From assembly GCA_026075535.2 (NCBI GenBank), contig AP026544.2, forward strand, positions 2,790,001 to 2,854,000: a DNA stretch of 64,000 bases, given 5' to 3'. The stretch comes from Tricholoma matsutake. Taxonomy: Eukaryota > Basidiomycota > Agaricomycetes > Agaricales > Tricholomataceae. Shown piece by piece: positions 21,301 through 32,107 of this stretch. How positions within the stretch are numbered: the first letter of the stretch is position 1; every line of letters begins with the position of its first letter. A program made the translations under genes and the position numbers. A model generated the notes under the pieces. That model had not been told where the DNA came from, searched no databases, and saw only the letters and a list, made by a program, of their open reading frames with translations.

Positions 21301-22504
21301 ATCCAAAATCCAAGGTTCTGGAGTTTTGGGGTGACTTTTTTGGAAAGATTGGAGCAGGGTGAGATCAGATATTGTGCTATGGTGCTAAAATTTAGAATGA
21401 GCATATCTAGGCCAATTCTTGACCATTTGGTATAAAAATTAGTGCGTTAGAATCACAAAAACAAAGGCTACATGCTGATTACCCACATACCCATCACTTA
21501 CCTGCGGGTAACCCCTGCTATTCACTAAGATTGAATGGCCAGCAGGCAACAGAAAGGGCTGAACAGGTGCAGGAGCAGGAGGCTGAGCAGGAGCAGGAGC
21601 AGGTGGCTGAGCAGGAGCAGGAGCAGGGACAGGAGCAGGTGGCTGGAGGGGATTCAAAGGAGGCATGGCAGGGAAGGGCTGGTTGTTCAAGCATCAGCCA
21701 TGAAATGTACATACAAAATGGTGGAAGGAGAATACCTACCACAGGAACATCCTCTACCTCTACATTTACCCCTACTTCTACCTTGACATCCATGCACAGG
21801 AGCAACTGGCAAGGGTGGAAGAGCTGCATGCTGGGCCATGAGATCAGCCATAGGCAGTGGAGCAGGAGCAGCCCTACAACCTTGAGCCCCATGACCACAA
21901 CCTTGTTCTGCATTGACAGGAAGAGGTGGAAGAGCAGCATACTGGGCCATGAGATCTGCAAATGTGAGGGGAGCAGGAGCAGGAGCCTGGAGTGGGTGAA
22001 CACCAAAAGGGTCAGAGTTATTAGCAGTTGGACCAACCATGAACAGGGGAGGAGGAGGGAGTGGGAGGCCAATTGGAAGTGCAGGAGGTGAGCATGATGA
22101 GGGGTGCGGTGATGCTCAGGGCTATTCAGGACACGCCAGTCTTGTTCACCTTGCTGGGCAGCAATACACATCTGCTGAGGGGTGTTGGGAGGGGTTTGAT
22201 CCCTGCTGAGGCAAGGATGAGAATAGAACAAAAGAAGGAAAGAAATCAGGATGTACTCACATGGTTAAGAAGCCCAGGTGAATGAAGATGGAGCACTCTC
22301 TTGCTGCAACTGTGCACTCAGATTCTTGAAGGAAGCAGTGAAATTGGTGCAAACAATGGTAGTTGACAGTGGAATGACTTCCAGTGATGGAAGGGGAGGC
22401 AACTGCATACCCGCCAGTGCAATCTCCCTACACACTGTGCCCAGAGAGAGGTCCAGGCCCAAAATCAACTGGCAGACACTTCTTTGTTGAAAAGGAGAAG
22501 CCAT
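18329..22504 (-). pseudogene. Helitron Rep region (HUH nuclease), interrupted
   Basis: ATG at 22504 begins MASPFQQRSV. Downstream come a Pro/Ala-rich repeat region (21550-21690), WPFNLNWPVHSLGSMDIQCP (after removing the MITE), then Rep. The HUH motif is HMH in GLLHMHCIIFLDE (near 19666-19674). The catalytic tyrosines lie in KYIYKYIYKGHN (19243-19270). Several frameshifts and stops break the frame (for instance near 19280-19300 and 20150-20560). Introns near the 5' end are likely (a GTGAGT donor near 22260). Rep nicks DNA and starts rolling-circle transposition in Helitrons; the helicase part follows at 15428-16071. Confidence 0.87.
21109..21527. mobile_element. Palindromic hAT-type MITE, 419 bp
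   Basis: Near-perfect inverted arms of about 175 bp around a 60-bp centre. Ends are TAGTGAATAGCAGGGGTTAC and its inverse; the 8-bp duplication AGATTGAA (21101-21108, 21528-21535) is perfect. TAGTG start plus an 8-bp duplication fits hAT elements. Removing it with one duplication joins CWPF to NLNWPVHSLG in frame in the Helitron Rep gene. Confidence 0.92.
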
Positions 22505-23160
22505 GGTGGCAGGACTTCACTGGGCTTCACCTTGGTCTACTGATTCCTCAAGAACCCAATTGCAAAGGCAACTGGAGGAGAGAAAACACCAAACCCCACT
22601 CACCTCACTCAAAAGGCAGGTCCAGGCCCAGGCCCAGGCCAAAAGCTGGGAAGAGAAGGCCATCAGCAAAAAAGAGAGGATGGCAAGGAACACCCAACGA
22701 AAATTCAGGTGCAAACAGGCCTAGAGGGACAGATACTATGAGAAACCAAGAGGTAAAGCAGCTGAGCCACAAAAAGAAGGATAGCCAAAAACTGTAAAGA
22801 TGGGAAAAACCCTCTAAATGGCAGAAGCGAGGGGCTGCAGAACCCCAAAAACAGTGTCAGATGGTCAGCAGGACCCAATGACACCTAAACCTACCTTTGT
22901 GGAAGGCAGAACACAGGGAGAAAGGCAAGGAAGAAGAGAGGTCGTGCACAACAAATATTTTGATGCATGATGCACTGGCATGGGTTTTGCTGGTCTAAAA
23001 CAGCATGGTCTACTTAGTCAAATTTTACATAACATTAAATTTTTCCTGGGGTCAGCTGACTGACATGACTTTATTATATTACAAGGTTAGGAATGGCCTC
23101 CAGCACACATTAAGTTGTTATATACATTTTCTATATACATTAATCTAATAGTACTTTATT
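22505..23160. other. Upstream flank of the Helitron gene; no gene seen
   Basis: Presumed 5' region of the Helitron and beyond. The word CAGGCCCAGGCCCAGGCC occurs near 22620. I could not identify the Helitron 5' end or any coding sequence. Confidence 0.35.
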
Positions 23161-23870
23161 CAGGCTGACTCTGGCATGGGCCAGCTTGCTTGTACATGAC
23201 TCAATGCTTAATCCTACTACAGGTACACAATTCTTATGTTGACTTTGGATCAAAGTGAAGTCCTGCATACATTACACAATGTTTAATCCAATATGGGTTC
23301 ACAATTCTTCAGTTGACTTGGGACCTTCAGCCCCAAGTCAATGTGGGGGGTTGTTGCTCTCTCACTACTCTGCATAATGTTTAATTCTACTACAGTCACA
23401 CAGTTCTTCAGTTGACTTGGGCTCCCCATCCCCATGTGTCCCCATCCCCCCCATCCCATCACTCCATCTCCATCACCCCATCACCTCATCACCATCACCC
23501 CATCACCCCATCACCCCATCACCCCATCCCTATCTCCTCATCCCCCCCTCCTCTTCACCCCCACCCCCCCTCTCCCCATCACCCCATCACCATCAGCTCC
23601 CCCCTCCACCTCCACATCTGTGTCATGGCATTCACTCATGTTGCTCGCTCAGCCTGACTCTGGATGGGCCAGCTCATGTTCTTGCATGCATTACACAATT
23701 TTTAATCCAATATGGGTTCACAATTCTTCAGTTGACTTGGGACCTGGGGGGGTTGTTGCTCTTTCACTGCTCTGCATAGTTTTTAATCTACTACAGTCAC
23801 ACACTTCTTCAGACTTGAGTTGACTTGGGCCCAAGTCAATGTAGGGGGGCTGTTGCTCTCTTACTAATCA
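23160..23870. repeat. Diverged direct repeats of about 130 bp
   Basis: The phrase TGGGTTCACAATTCTTCAGT followed by TGACTTGGG, and CACTACTCTGCATA..TTTAAT, recur near 23280-23410 and 23690-23840, with a weaker copy from 23160. Pyrimidine-rich stretches separate them. No gene. Confidence 0.6.
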
Positions 23871-25115
23871 CCCCATCCCCATGTCCCCATTCCCATCACA
23901 CCATCCCATTCCCCTTCTCCCCATCATGCCATCCCCATCAACTCCCCCCTCCCCCTCCTCATCCCCCAGACCCATTCTCCTCCCTCCCCCCCACTGTTCC
24001 CCTCACTCTCCCCCCTCATCCTCATCCCTGACCCTGACCCCCTCCCCTCACTTATCCTACTCACTCTCCCCCCTCACCCACTCTCCCCTCCCCCTCCCTC
24101 TCCATTCTCCCCTCCCCCTCCCTCTCCATTCTCCCCTCCCCCTCCCTCTCCATTCTCCCCTCCCCCTCCCTCTCCATTCTCCCCTCCCCCTCCCCCTCCA
24201 TTCTCCCCTCCCCCTCCCCCTCCATTCTCCCCTCCCCCTCCCCCTCCATTCTCCCCTCCCCCTCCCCCTCCATTCTCCCCTCCCCCTCCCCCTCCATTCT
24301 CCCCTCCCCCTCCCCCTCCATTCTCCCCTCCCCCTCCCCCTCCATTCTCCCCTCCCCCTCCCCCTCCATTCTCCCCTCCCCCTCCCCCTCCATTCTCCCC
24401 TCCCCCTCCCCCTCCATTCTCCCCTCCCCCTCCCCCTCCATTCTCCCCTCCCCCTCCCCCTCCATTCTCCCCTCCCCCTCCCCCTCCATTCTCCCCTCCC
24501 CCTCCCTCTCCATTCTCCTCTCCCCCTCCTCCTCACCCTCACCTGACTCACCCTCCCCCCACTCACCCTCCCCCCACTCACCCTCCCCCCACTCATGCCC
24601 TCCCCTCACTCTCATCCTCACCTCCCCTCCACTCCTGACTCTTCCCTTCCCCCTCACCCACTCTTCCTCCACCTCCCCTCTCCTCACCTCCTACTCACCC
24701 TACTCACTCTCCCCCCTCCCCACTCACCCCACTCACTCTCCCTGCTTCCACCACTCACCCTCCCCTCACCCTCTCCCCTCATCCACTCACCCTCTGCTGC
24801 TCTCCTACTCACCTCCCCCCTCACTGTTCCCCTCACTCTCCCCTCCCCCTCTCACTCTACTCATCACCCTCACCTCCCCCCTCACTGTTCCCCTCACTGT
24901 TCCCCCTCCCCCCTCACTGTTCCCCTCACTGTTCCCCCTCCCCCCTCACCCACATTCACACCCATATCCTCCCCCTCCCCCTCACCCACTCTCTCCTCTC
25001 CCCCTCCCCCTCTCTCCTCTCCCCCTCCCCCTCACTCTCACTCTCACTCTTCCCCTCCCCCCCTCACTCTTCCCCCCCTCACTCTTCCCCTCTCCCCTCT
25101 CCCCATCCCCTCTCC
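23400..25115. repeat. C/T-rich low-complexity block
   Basis: Almost pure pyrimidine on the plus strand, with CATCACCCCATCACC and CTCACCCTCCCCCCA runs. Long open frames on both strands (for example 23881-24546 plus and 24057-24687 minus) come from the missing A/G bases and are not genes. Confidence 0.9.
24076..24530. repeat. 24-bp minisatellite, about 18 units
   Basis: The unit is CCATTCTCCCCTCCCCCTCC plus CYCT. The central copies are identical; the outer ones have CTCCCTCTC. The minus strand carries dense runs of four to five G in each unit, so G-quadruplexes are possible. Identity of the central units suggests recent expansion. Confidence 0.95.
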
Positions 25116-25120
25116 AAAAT

Positions 25121-25995
25121 GCTCCACGACACTCCAAAATTCTTCAAACTACTTTGCAGCACTTATAGTGCCTCCAGCCACTGTACCCCTGTTGCACAGA
25201 CCTTCAGACACATGTTACACTTGCTACACGTTGCCACATTGCATAATGAGCACAGCAGACATGAGGAGACAAGACATTTCACTTTTTAGGACACATTGCA
25301 ATGTTTTCTGACATTTCTTTGATTTATTGGAACAATAGGACAAGTACCTTTGATATATTATGACTTTGCATGTTTTCTTCTTTATCATTTCTTATTTACT
25401 TTGTGATTTGGACACCTTTTTCCTTGCCTTATGTCTTCCTCATGTTTGCCTCATAGCCTTTTTCCTTTTCTAGTACTATCTCTTCAAAACATATATAACC
25501 TTGTACTATCTACTCCTTTCAAAAAGAACTTGTCTTCCCCCATCATATATCATCAGATTTAAGAGTTCAGCTCTTGAGTCTTAGCTCAGTCTTAGTCTGA
25601 AGCTCTGTGGTCTTCTGTGAACTTTTTCGTTCCACTACTTCACATCTCAAAACTATCATCAATTGTCTATCGTATTCATTGCACATCATCATTGTCTATC
25701 ATCATCATCATTCAACATTGTCTATTGTCTTGCAAACCTCTCAAAACTACTTTGAATTTCTTCAAATTCTTTTGCACTGCCTCTAATTCTTTTGTATTGC
25801 TTTGAAACACTTTGTAGTGCTTTGTACTACTTCATAGGGCTTCACAGGACTTTGCATCACTTTGCACTACATCTACCAACTTTTGGTTAGCACAGTGATG
25901 TTTGGTACCACCTCACACCCTTTCTCTGACTCGTGTTATATCTCCTAAGACCAGTTTGGTTGGTTTGGGTTGAGTTTCCAGGTTGAGCATCATCA
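25121..25995 (+). repeat. LTR of family X, left end unclear
   Basis: Shares CATGTTTGCCTCAT, a TATATAACC TATA region (near 25492), TTTAAGAGTTCAG and the end CAGGTTGAGCATCATCA with the solo LTR at 13129-14425. The expected TGATAGGTCC start is absent; the block runs into the C/T-rich repeat. Its right edge cuts into a spliced gene fragment at 25996. Confidence 0.65.
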
Positions 25996-26735
25996 ATGTG
26001 ATCTACCACATGCATACCAACCTTTTGGTGGTCTTGTAGTGATTACAATGCCAATAAGCTTATCAGTGTTAGTATGATGATCCTGCTCGTTGTCTGTCAC
26101 TTCTTCCAATGCACTGTCCAAATCCATGTCCAGCTCAACTTCACTTTCATCATCAGATTCTACATCAGAAAAGGTCCTCTTCTTTCCCTTCATCTTCTTG
26201 CATTTAACCTTCCTTTTCCCTGAATATAATTGGTATCAACCTTTGTATAGTCATCATACTTGAAACATACAAATTTGTGATCCAGTTCTAGACCCTCCAT
26301 CACCGCTGTGTTTTGTTAGAATAACCAAAGGGTCTATATCTTTAAGAAATGCTGCCATCTCCTTGTCATCCTCAATGTCAGATCCTTTATCAGAGCCACT
26401 GTTAATCACGTCTTCCTCTTCCAAATCATTGCTGGCATGCCACTTTGTCTTCTTGTCCTTTTGCTGTTCCTTGCCCATCTTCCTTTTCTTGGCTGGACAC
26501 TTTAAGTTTTACATTGAATAGAAGGTGATCCATCTTACCGGTGGGCCTGACTTTGCATTTGCACTTCTTCTGTTTTGACTTAACACAAACAAGATCTCTC
26601 ACATATGTCTCTTTCTTGGTACTGTTAAGAACTGATCCTGGAGTGCATGTTGGAATCCAGTCAGATCCTGCAGGTGTTGATAGCGGGAGGTTGTCAGGTT
26701 GTAGCAGATCCAGTGGAAGGGGAACAGAAAGGACT
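25996..26735 (-). pseudogene. Spliced gene fragment of unknown function, cut by an LTR
   Basis: Three exons with canonical introns: exon 26735(?)-26539, intron 26538-26493 (GTAAGA...CAG), exon 26492-26271, intron 26270-26220 (GTATGT...CAG), exon 26219-25996. Splicing joins KVRPT to AKKRKMGKEQ and SQI to WKRKVKC without any stop codon. The protein is Lys-rich with acidic patches (SDKGSDIEDDKEM, DVESDDESEVELDMD) and CKCK/CKK motifs, i.e. a nuclear-type low-complexity protein. I do not recognise a family. Clean splice sites and lack of stops contrast with its decayed neighbours; it may be a host gene piece or sequence captured by a transposon. Confidence 0.55.
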
Positions 26736-27986
26736 TGGCTTCAACTTGTAAGAAGTTGCACCCTTCACCTCATCTGGTGTCCTAATTTCAAGACAAAGGT
26801 TTTGGAGGTAGGAGTGGGTAAGTGCAGGAGGTGCAGGAGGATGAGTGTGGAGGGACTTCAGTTAGGTTCAGGTGAGACCAGAACATCAGAGGGAGGACTA
26901 GAGGTCGAGTTGAATGAAGTTCAGACTCTTAGAGGACAGAGGTAGGAGTAGAACAAGATTGGATTGGCAGGTTTATGTCAAGTCTATGTTGAGTCTTTAT
27001 CAATGTACGAACTGCTGAATACAAGTCAAAACTAACTAGGCTTAAATACTAAAGTATGGAATAAGAGCAGAACATTTTGGAAACTGCGGCAGTGTCTCAA
27101 CTGCATAGATAAATTACTTAGCGGGGGCTGCACAGGAATCCATAGTTGAATTTGAAAAAGAGACAGCTCCTTTGAGAAGGCAGTTGTTGGTGCTGTACAA
27201 GGCAGCCTGGTGCACAGCAGTGTGGGCAGTGCAAGGTGGCCAGGAACAAAGGCAGGAGCAAAGGTGGGAAAGAGTCAGTGAATGTCAGGTTTCCTGGTGA
27301 GGGAGGAACATGGTGCAGAAAAGGGTCAGAAGAGTGCGGGTTCTGATCAGGCAGGGAGTGGTTCTTGACAGGTACTGCACATCCATTCCACTATACCTGT
27401 AGTAGTGAGCTGTCATTAATGCGATATCTGAAGCAGAATGCAATACAAACCTTTTCTGGCACTATGTTGTCCCCCAATGACATTCCATGGGGACACTGCT
27501 TCAGTGACAGCACAAATCAGAATGGACATCAGCATTTCACATAGCTGCTCCTCCCACTGCACTTTTGCAGAAAGTAGAACATCATTTGCATATGATGCTC
27601 AGGTGGTCAAATCAGAATTGTGCAACATCCTCAATGCCTCTTCCAAAAGATCATTCAACTTTTCTTTATGCACAGTACCAATCTCTGTGTCATGCCCACT
27701 CCATCCAGGACAATAAGGAGAGGTTTTCAGACCAACATGTACCCCTTTGTCATTTACATAGGAACCACTAGAAAAGAATCAATCCTGATTGAATCTAAGA
27801 AGAGCCTTTGGATCAGTTTAGCTGATATAATAAGTCATTTGCTGTGTGAATGAGTGGATCATAAAGTTGATATAGTCTTCCACCCATCCCTAGTGAATGT
27901 TGCCTGGGTGCAGGAATGATGTTGAGGTTGTCCCATGATCCTGTAGTTATCATTTAGATTAATGACAACAATGTGATAGTTTGTAC
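26736..27986. other. Decayed, possibly coding sequence; unassigned
   Basis: No long open frame with a known domain. On the minus strand the sequence may continue the genes on either side with many stops. No terminal or tandem repeats were noticed. Confidence 0.3.
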
Positions 27987-28385
27987 TTATGCAGGTAACC
28001 ACATCTCTCGATAACTTTTGAGCAATTCTCCATCTGGTAAGGCTGCAAACACCATGGAACTGGTGCCATTGAAGAATTTGTTTGGGGGATACCCTATCAA
28101 TGTTAAGCAGTTGTAGCCCATGTTGTAGTCAATGCATGGAGTGTGGTAGAAGGGCTGGCTGCCCCTATGGAAGTGGAGACCAGAGAAATACAGCATAGAA
28201 AACTCTTCCATTACCCAAGATATACCCCAATCAAGGATACTGAACAGCTCTTTGTCTATGTCTGACCTAGAGACTGCCTGAACACATTGACTGTATAGAC
28301 TACTCAAAGTCTGAATGAAAATAAAGAATACCTGATTTTGGGCACTCAGAAACTGCAGCAGCAATGTTGGAATGCAGGGTAACAA
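27987..28385 (-). pseudogene. Unknown protein-like fragment
   Basis: An open frame of 132 codons with protein-like composition: SILDWGISWVMEEFSMLYF, then FHRGSQPFYHTPCIDYNMGY and LTLIGYPPNKFFNGTSS. I do not recognise a family. It has no clear ATG context and both edges look truncated. It lies just upstream of a Ty3 LTR on the opposite strand. Confidence 0.35.
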
Positions 28386-28514
28386 ATGTTGTCTGTCACA
28401 CCAATTAGAGGCATGTTTGCAACTGCAGCTTGTGTATGCATTCTATTGACTAACCCTTCTGGCCCCTGCTCCAGGCCTTTCATTGCAGAGAATGCACTGA
28501 GCTAGAGACATTAC

Positions 28515-29150
28515 ATGTCAACTTATCTCAATAAAAGTGTGGAACTTTTGACCATAGCGGGGGGGTAATGTTACGATCTCTTGGATCTGCCAGCATTGCC
28601 AAAGGACTGAATGCGGTGGCTTGTTCATTTTCCCTTGACATTGGACCCTTGACATTGGGTCCTTGATATTGGACACCTCATGCCAGGCATGAGGCCTATC
28701 TTCTATTGTTCTTTGACATGCTGCACTGCAGCACTCCATGACATCAGATGCCTCATGCTAGGCATGAGGCTTACCTTTCTATTGTTCATGCCATTCTTAC
28801 CTGATAAGCATCTCACATTCTGATTGGATGATAAGTAGTTCAGAACTGTATGTAAGCTGTAGTTTCACTCTGTGTATTCCTCAGCTTGACCTAATTCAAC
28901 CAACAGTCTTAAACTCAACCAGAACACTTGACAACTTAGAAAGCCTCTAAGTTGTGATAACTCAAACTCTACAGTTGGAAAGCTTCCAACTGCAATACAC
29001 AACAGATGGTCTACTTAGAAAGCCTCTAAGTATGGATAGCCATATTGACTAGGGAAGCACCCAAGTCCATAACAGAACCCAATACAGTTGGAAAGCCTCC
29101 AACTGCAATACTCAAAGCCAAGGCTGAGTAGAAGACCTATAGTCTTAACA
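28515..29150 (+). mobile_element. 3' end and LTR of a Ty3-type element related to element 1
   Basis: Internal sequence GTGGAACTTTTGACC and tract ATAGCGGGGGGGTAA match element 1 on the opposite strand; the LTR runs 28570-29150, TGTTACGATC...GTCTTAACA. It carries the palindromes CCTCATGCC/GGCATGAGG (28677-28695) and GCCTCATGC/GCATGAGGC (28750-28770). The body of the element is missing. Directly after the LTR the PIF1 gene begins in frame. Confidence 0.85.
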
Positions 29151-30259
29151 ATAGGGATTATTATTGTTCTACTATGCTTACTCTTTTCAAGCCTTGGTGA
29201 ACTGGAAAAGAACTGAAATATAGTATTGAAAACTGGAATGATGCCTTTAGTAAACACTTATTTACTGCAAGACAATAGGAACTTATGAAGAATTTCAATA
29301 TTCAATTTGAATGCTTAGATGCAAGAGATGATCACTGGGCTCAATGAAAGAAAAATGCAAGTGTTTTGTCTACATGGGAGAAAGCTGATTTTACTTTCTT
29401 GGAGGACTGTACATCTGATAATCTTTATGCATACCATTCTGAAAATGATCAAGATGATATTCCTCTTCATTTGCTCCAGCTGGGAAAATGAGAGATAAAA
29501 CAGCAATGGGAAGCTATGACCATGTGAAATATTCTGACCAACCTTGGTTGGACTTCTTAAAACCAGGTCAATACTCACACTAATATTGAGCTGAACCCTC
29601 CACCAATCCAGTGCATCTTATCAGGATTAGAATGGAAAAATGAAGTGGCCAAAAAAAGGCAAGAAGTTCTGGAGCAGCAAAAGCAAAGAATACCTGCAAA
29701 TCATAAACTTGAACCTGAACAATCTTTTGAACAGTTGTCTTCAAATATTGTTAAAGTTGTTGATAAATCTTATCTAACAAAAAAAATCCATGAGTCTGAC
29801 ACACAACTGGCTCTTGATACTATAGTTGAGAAATATAGTCTTAATACCAAGCAAGAAAAAGCATTTCTCATTGTAGCTAGTGATCCTTATTCAGAACCTT
29901 TACAAATGTGCATTGGTGGAATGGTTGGAACTGGAAGTCTCAAGTTTTAAAAGCCCTAAAAACCTTTTTCAAAGAAAAAGAGGTCTTTACACTGCCCCAT
30001 ATGTTCCATGCGGATCCATGCGGAATTGCATGGACTCTGCACAGATCCACACAGACTCCATGCAGATTTGCAATCCATACAATAAACCATTTTAGCTGTG
30101 CAACAGGGTGTGACAGTCTGCATGGATCCATGCAGACTAACATGGATTCCACGTATTTTACTCGGAGTCTGCAGATTTTGTCCGTCTGCATCCATGATCA
30201 ACCAGGTCGGACGAGCAAGGACAGTCCACATGCATCCAAACAGACCATTTGAGCTTAGC

Positions 30260-30350
30260 AAAATAATGTCACAAATGGTATTTGAACCTGTAGCCTCATG
30301 ACTAAGTAAGAGAGTACAGATGCACATTACCATTACACTACACAGCCATT
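30260..30350 (-). other. tRNA-like Pol III unit, outward, A1
   Basis: Minus strand: TAGTGTAATGG (30330-30340) as A box, GGTTCAAATACC (30277-30288) as B box, TTTT (30260-30263). It faces the left end of A1. About 90 bp of almost the same sequence occurs in A2. Confidence 0.6.
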
Positions 30351-30586
30351 ATTGTTTGTGGCCATTGATGCAACTACATACCACTGTTTGGCTTTGTATG
30401 ACAAAGCACACAGTTGCATCATCAAGGTTGCCAGCTCATCACTCACCACCACCATCGATGCCACCACCTCCCTCCCTCCCCTCCACTCTACCACCACCAC
30501 CACTGTGTGCATGCATGCCACCACCATTCCCATGCCCACTCCCACCATCACTACCACCTTCAAATGAGCCAACAGGATGGAACACA

Positions 30587-30685
30587 GGCCCAAATGATGG
30601 CAACTGTCGTTTGGGCCACAGATAAGTTTTTTTCTTTTTTCTTTTTGTTTTTATCAATGAACTAATTGTATTTTATGCTTTTTAG
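30587..30685 (+). other. Hairpin-intron cassette 5
   Basis: Stem GGCCCAAATGATG with a GTCGTTTGGGCC partner (30587-30617; several G-T pairs), then GATAAGTTTT (donor decayed from GGTAAG), an ACTAAT branch-like site and acceptor CTTTTTAG at 30685. Confidence 0.55.
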
Positions 30686-30939
30686 GCTGTTTACTACTGG
30701 GGATGACCTGCCATGATGAAAAATGCATAATGCATGCCCACAGCCACCCAATCCCCTCCTCCCCATTCAAATGGGATGTGAGGCTGTCGACATGGGCTAG
30801 GAGGGTGTAGAGGGATGCTGGGAGACCCAAGAAGGGGGATACCCATGCGGTAAGCACCCAGCAACCCCGTACGCGTGCCACATCACACTGATGTGCTCAA
30901 CCCCCCCAAATAAAATCCCATGACAATGCTGACACACTA

Positions 30940-30985
30940 CCCACCTCCAGCCTCACGAGCAACTGCTTGTGGGGTGGATGGTGGG
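30940..30985. repeat. GAGCA palindrome copy used as target by element C
   Basis: CACGAGCA-AC-TGCTTGTG flanked by CCTC/GGGGTGG. Element C inserted right after it, duplicating ATGGTGGG; the motif resumes at 33119. Confidence 0.6.
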
Positions 30986-31213
30986 CTGTAATTTACCCTC
31001 CCCCACCTATTCTGGTCAGAGTCCAGTTATTCCAGTTGGAGTCCAGTTATTCTGGTCAGAGTCCAGTTATTCCAATTGGAGTCCAGTTATTCCAGTCAGA
31101 GTCCAGTTATTCCAGTTATTCTGACCAGATTTGGGTTACTCCAGATGCTCAACTTAGAGTATATACCCTAATGGATAGTCAAATTTCAAGTCTTAAGTTG
31201 TCAAAGTGCCTAC

Positions 31214-31315
31214 AAAATATATCTGTGCAGAGTAAGGATTGAACTCAAGACATCTTGATTAGAGTGATCACATGACAAACCAAACATGTGTGCTTAACCA
31301 GTTGAGCCACAGGAG
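31214..31315 (-). other. tRNA-like Pol III unit, outward, left side of C
   Basis: Minus strand TGGCTCAACTGG (31298-31309), GAGTTCAATCC (31236-31246) and TTTT (31214-31217). Good matches to A and B boxes; the spacing of about 50 bases is tRNA-like. Confidence 0.65.
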
Positions 31316-31394
31316 AATTATTAGATAGTAATATAATGTTTATTCATGACACTCTAATTTTTTTTGGAGTAGTGAAAGATCAAATTTTTTTAAT

Positions 31395-31665
31395 TAACCA
31401 CATCCCTCACATTGAATGCGAGGGAGTGGGGATGATTGTGATTACATAGATAAACAAAAAATCCTCCCTCTCACAAGATGCAAGAGGGAGTTTTATTTAT
31501 ATACATAAAAAGCTAACCCTTGCACTGAACATGAGGGGGGAGGTAAAAACATGAAGAAAAAGATCCCTCCCCCATGCAAAATGGGGGCACAATACTAATA
31601 AATAATTAAAAGTACAAAAAAAGTCCCTCCCCACACAAAGTGTGGGGGAGGGAGAGGGGATGTGA
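31395..31665. repeat. Five CCCTC/GAGGG hairpins in element C
   Basis: Successive hairpins: CCCTCACATTG/GCGAGGGAG, CTCCCTCTCACA/GCAAGAGGGAG, CCCTTGCA/CATGAGGGG, CCCTCCCCCATG/AAATGGGGGCA, CCCTCCCCACAC/GTGTGGGGGAGGG, each separated by 30-45 A/T-rich bases. Arms differ between hairpins but remain paired. Confidence 0.75.
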
Positions 31666-31679
31666 CCCCGCTGTTGTCT

Positions 31680-32060
31680 GTCCTTCCACCCATGATCCAC
31701 CCCATGAGCAGTTGCTTGTGACGCTGGGGGTAGGTGGCTTGTCATCGTTGTCGTTCCACCCATGATCCACCCCATGAGCAGTTGCTCATGAGGCTGGGGG
31801 CAGGTGGTGTGTTGTTGTCGTCTCCTGTCCCTGCGCCTGGGCATCATTCCACCCATGATCCACCCCATGAGCAGTGGCTCATGGGGCTGGAGGCAGGTGG
31901 TGTGTCGTTGGCCCTGTTGTCATTGTCCGTCATTGTTGGCAGCCATGCTTTGCATTCTGGGGGGTTCTGGTGCTGGTAGACAGCGGCGTCATGGTTGTTG
32001 TTGCCTGCACACACTCATGATCCACCCTACGAGCAGGGGCTCGCAGGCATGGGGTGGGTG
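31680..32060. repeat. GAGCA/TGCTC palindrome array in element C
   Basis: Four copies: GATCCACCCCATGAGCAGTT near 31695, 31757 and 31858 (AGTG), and GAGCAGGGGCTC near 32029. The copy at 31769-31786 is a perfect CATGAGCA-GT-TGCTCATG palindrome inside CCACCC...GGTGG. Confidence 0.75.
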
Positions 32061-32107
32061 TGTTGGCTCGTTTTCAGGTGGTGGCGTCGTTACTAGTAGA
32101 TTATAAC

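Larger units (their letters stand above)
15428..22504 (-). mobile_element. Helitron (Rep-helicase type), nested and truncated
   Basis: On the minus strand, from 22504 leftward, lie a Pro/Ala-rich N-terminal region, a CxxC zinc-finger-like segment (IQCPSCHALHW), the Rep nuclease with its HUH and two-tyrosine motifs, and a PIF1/RecD-like helicase that stops early at about 15428. Element B (16081-18319) and a MITE (21109-21527) interrupt it. Neither the 5' TC end nor the 3' CTRR hairpin could be placed with confidence, so outer limits are those of the coding remains. Confidence 0.85.

Noticed and set aside
23881..24687. Long open frames on both strands over the C/T-rich block
   Set aside because: They arise from a 24-bp unit (a multiple of three) and lack of stop-forming bases; no protein features.
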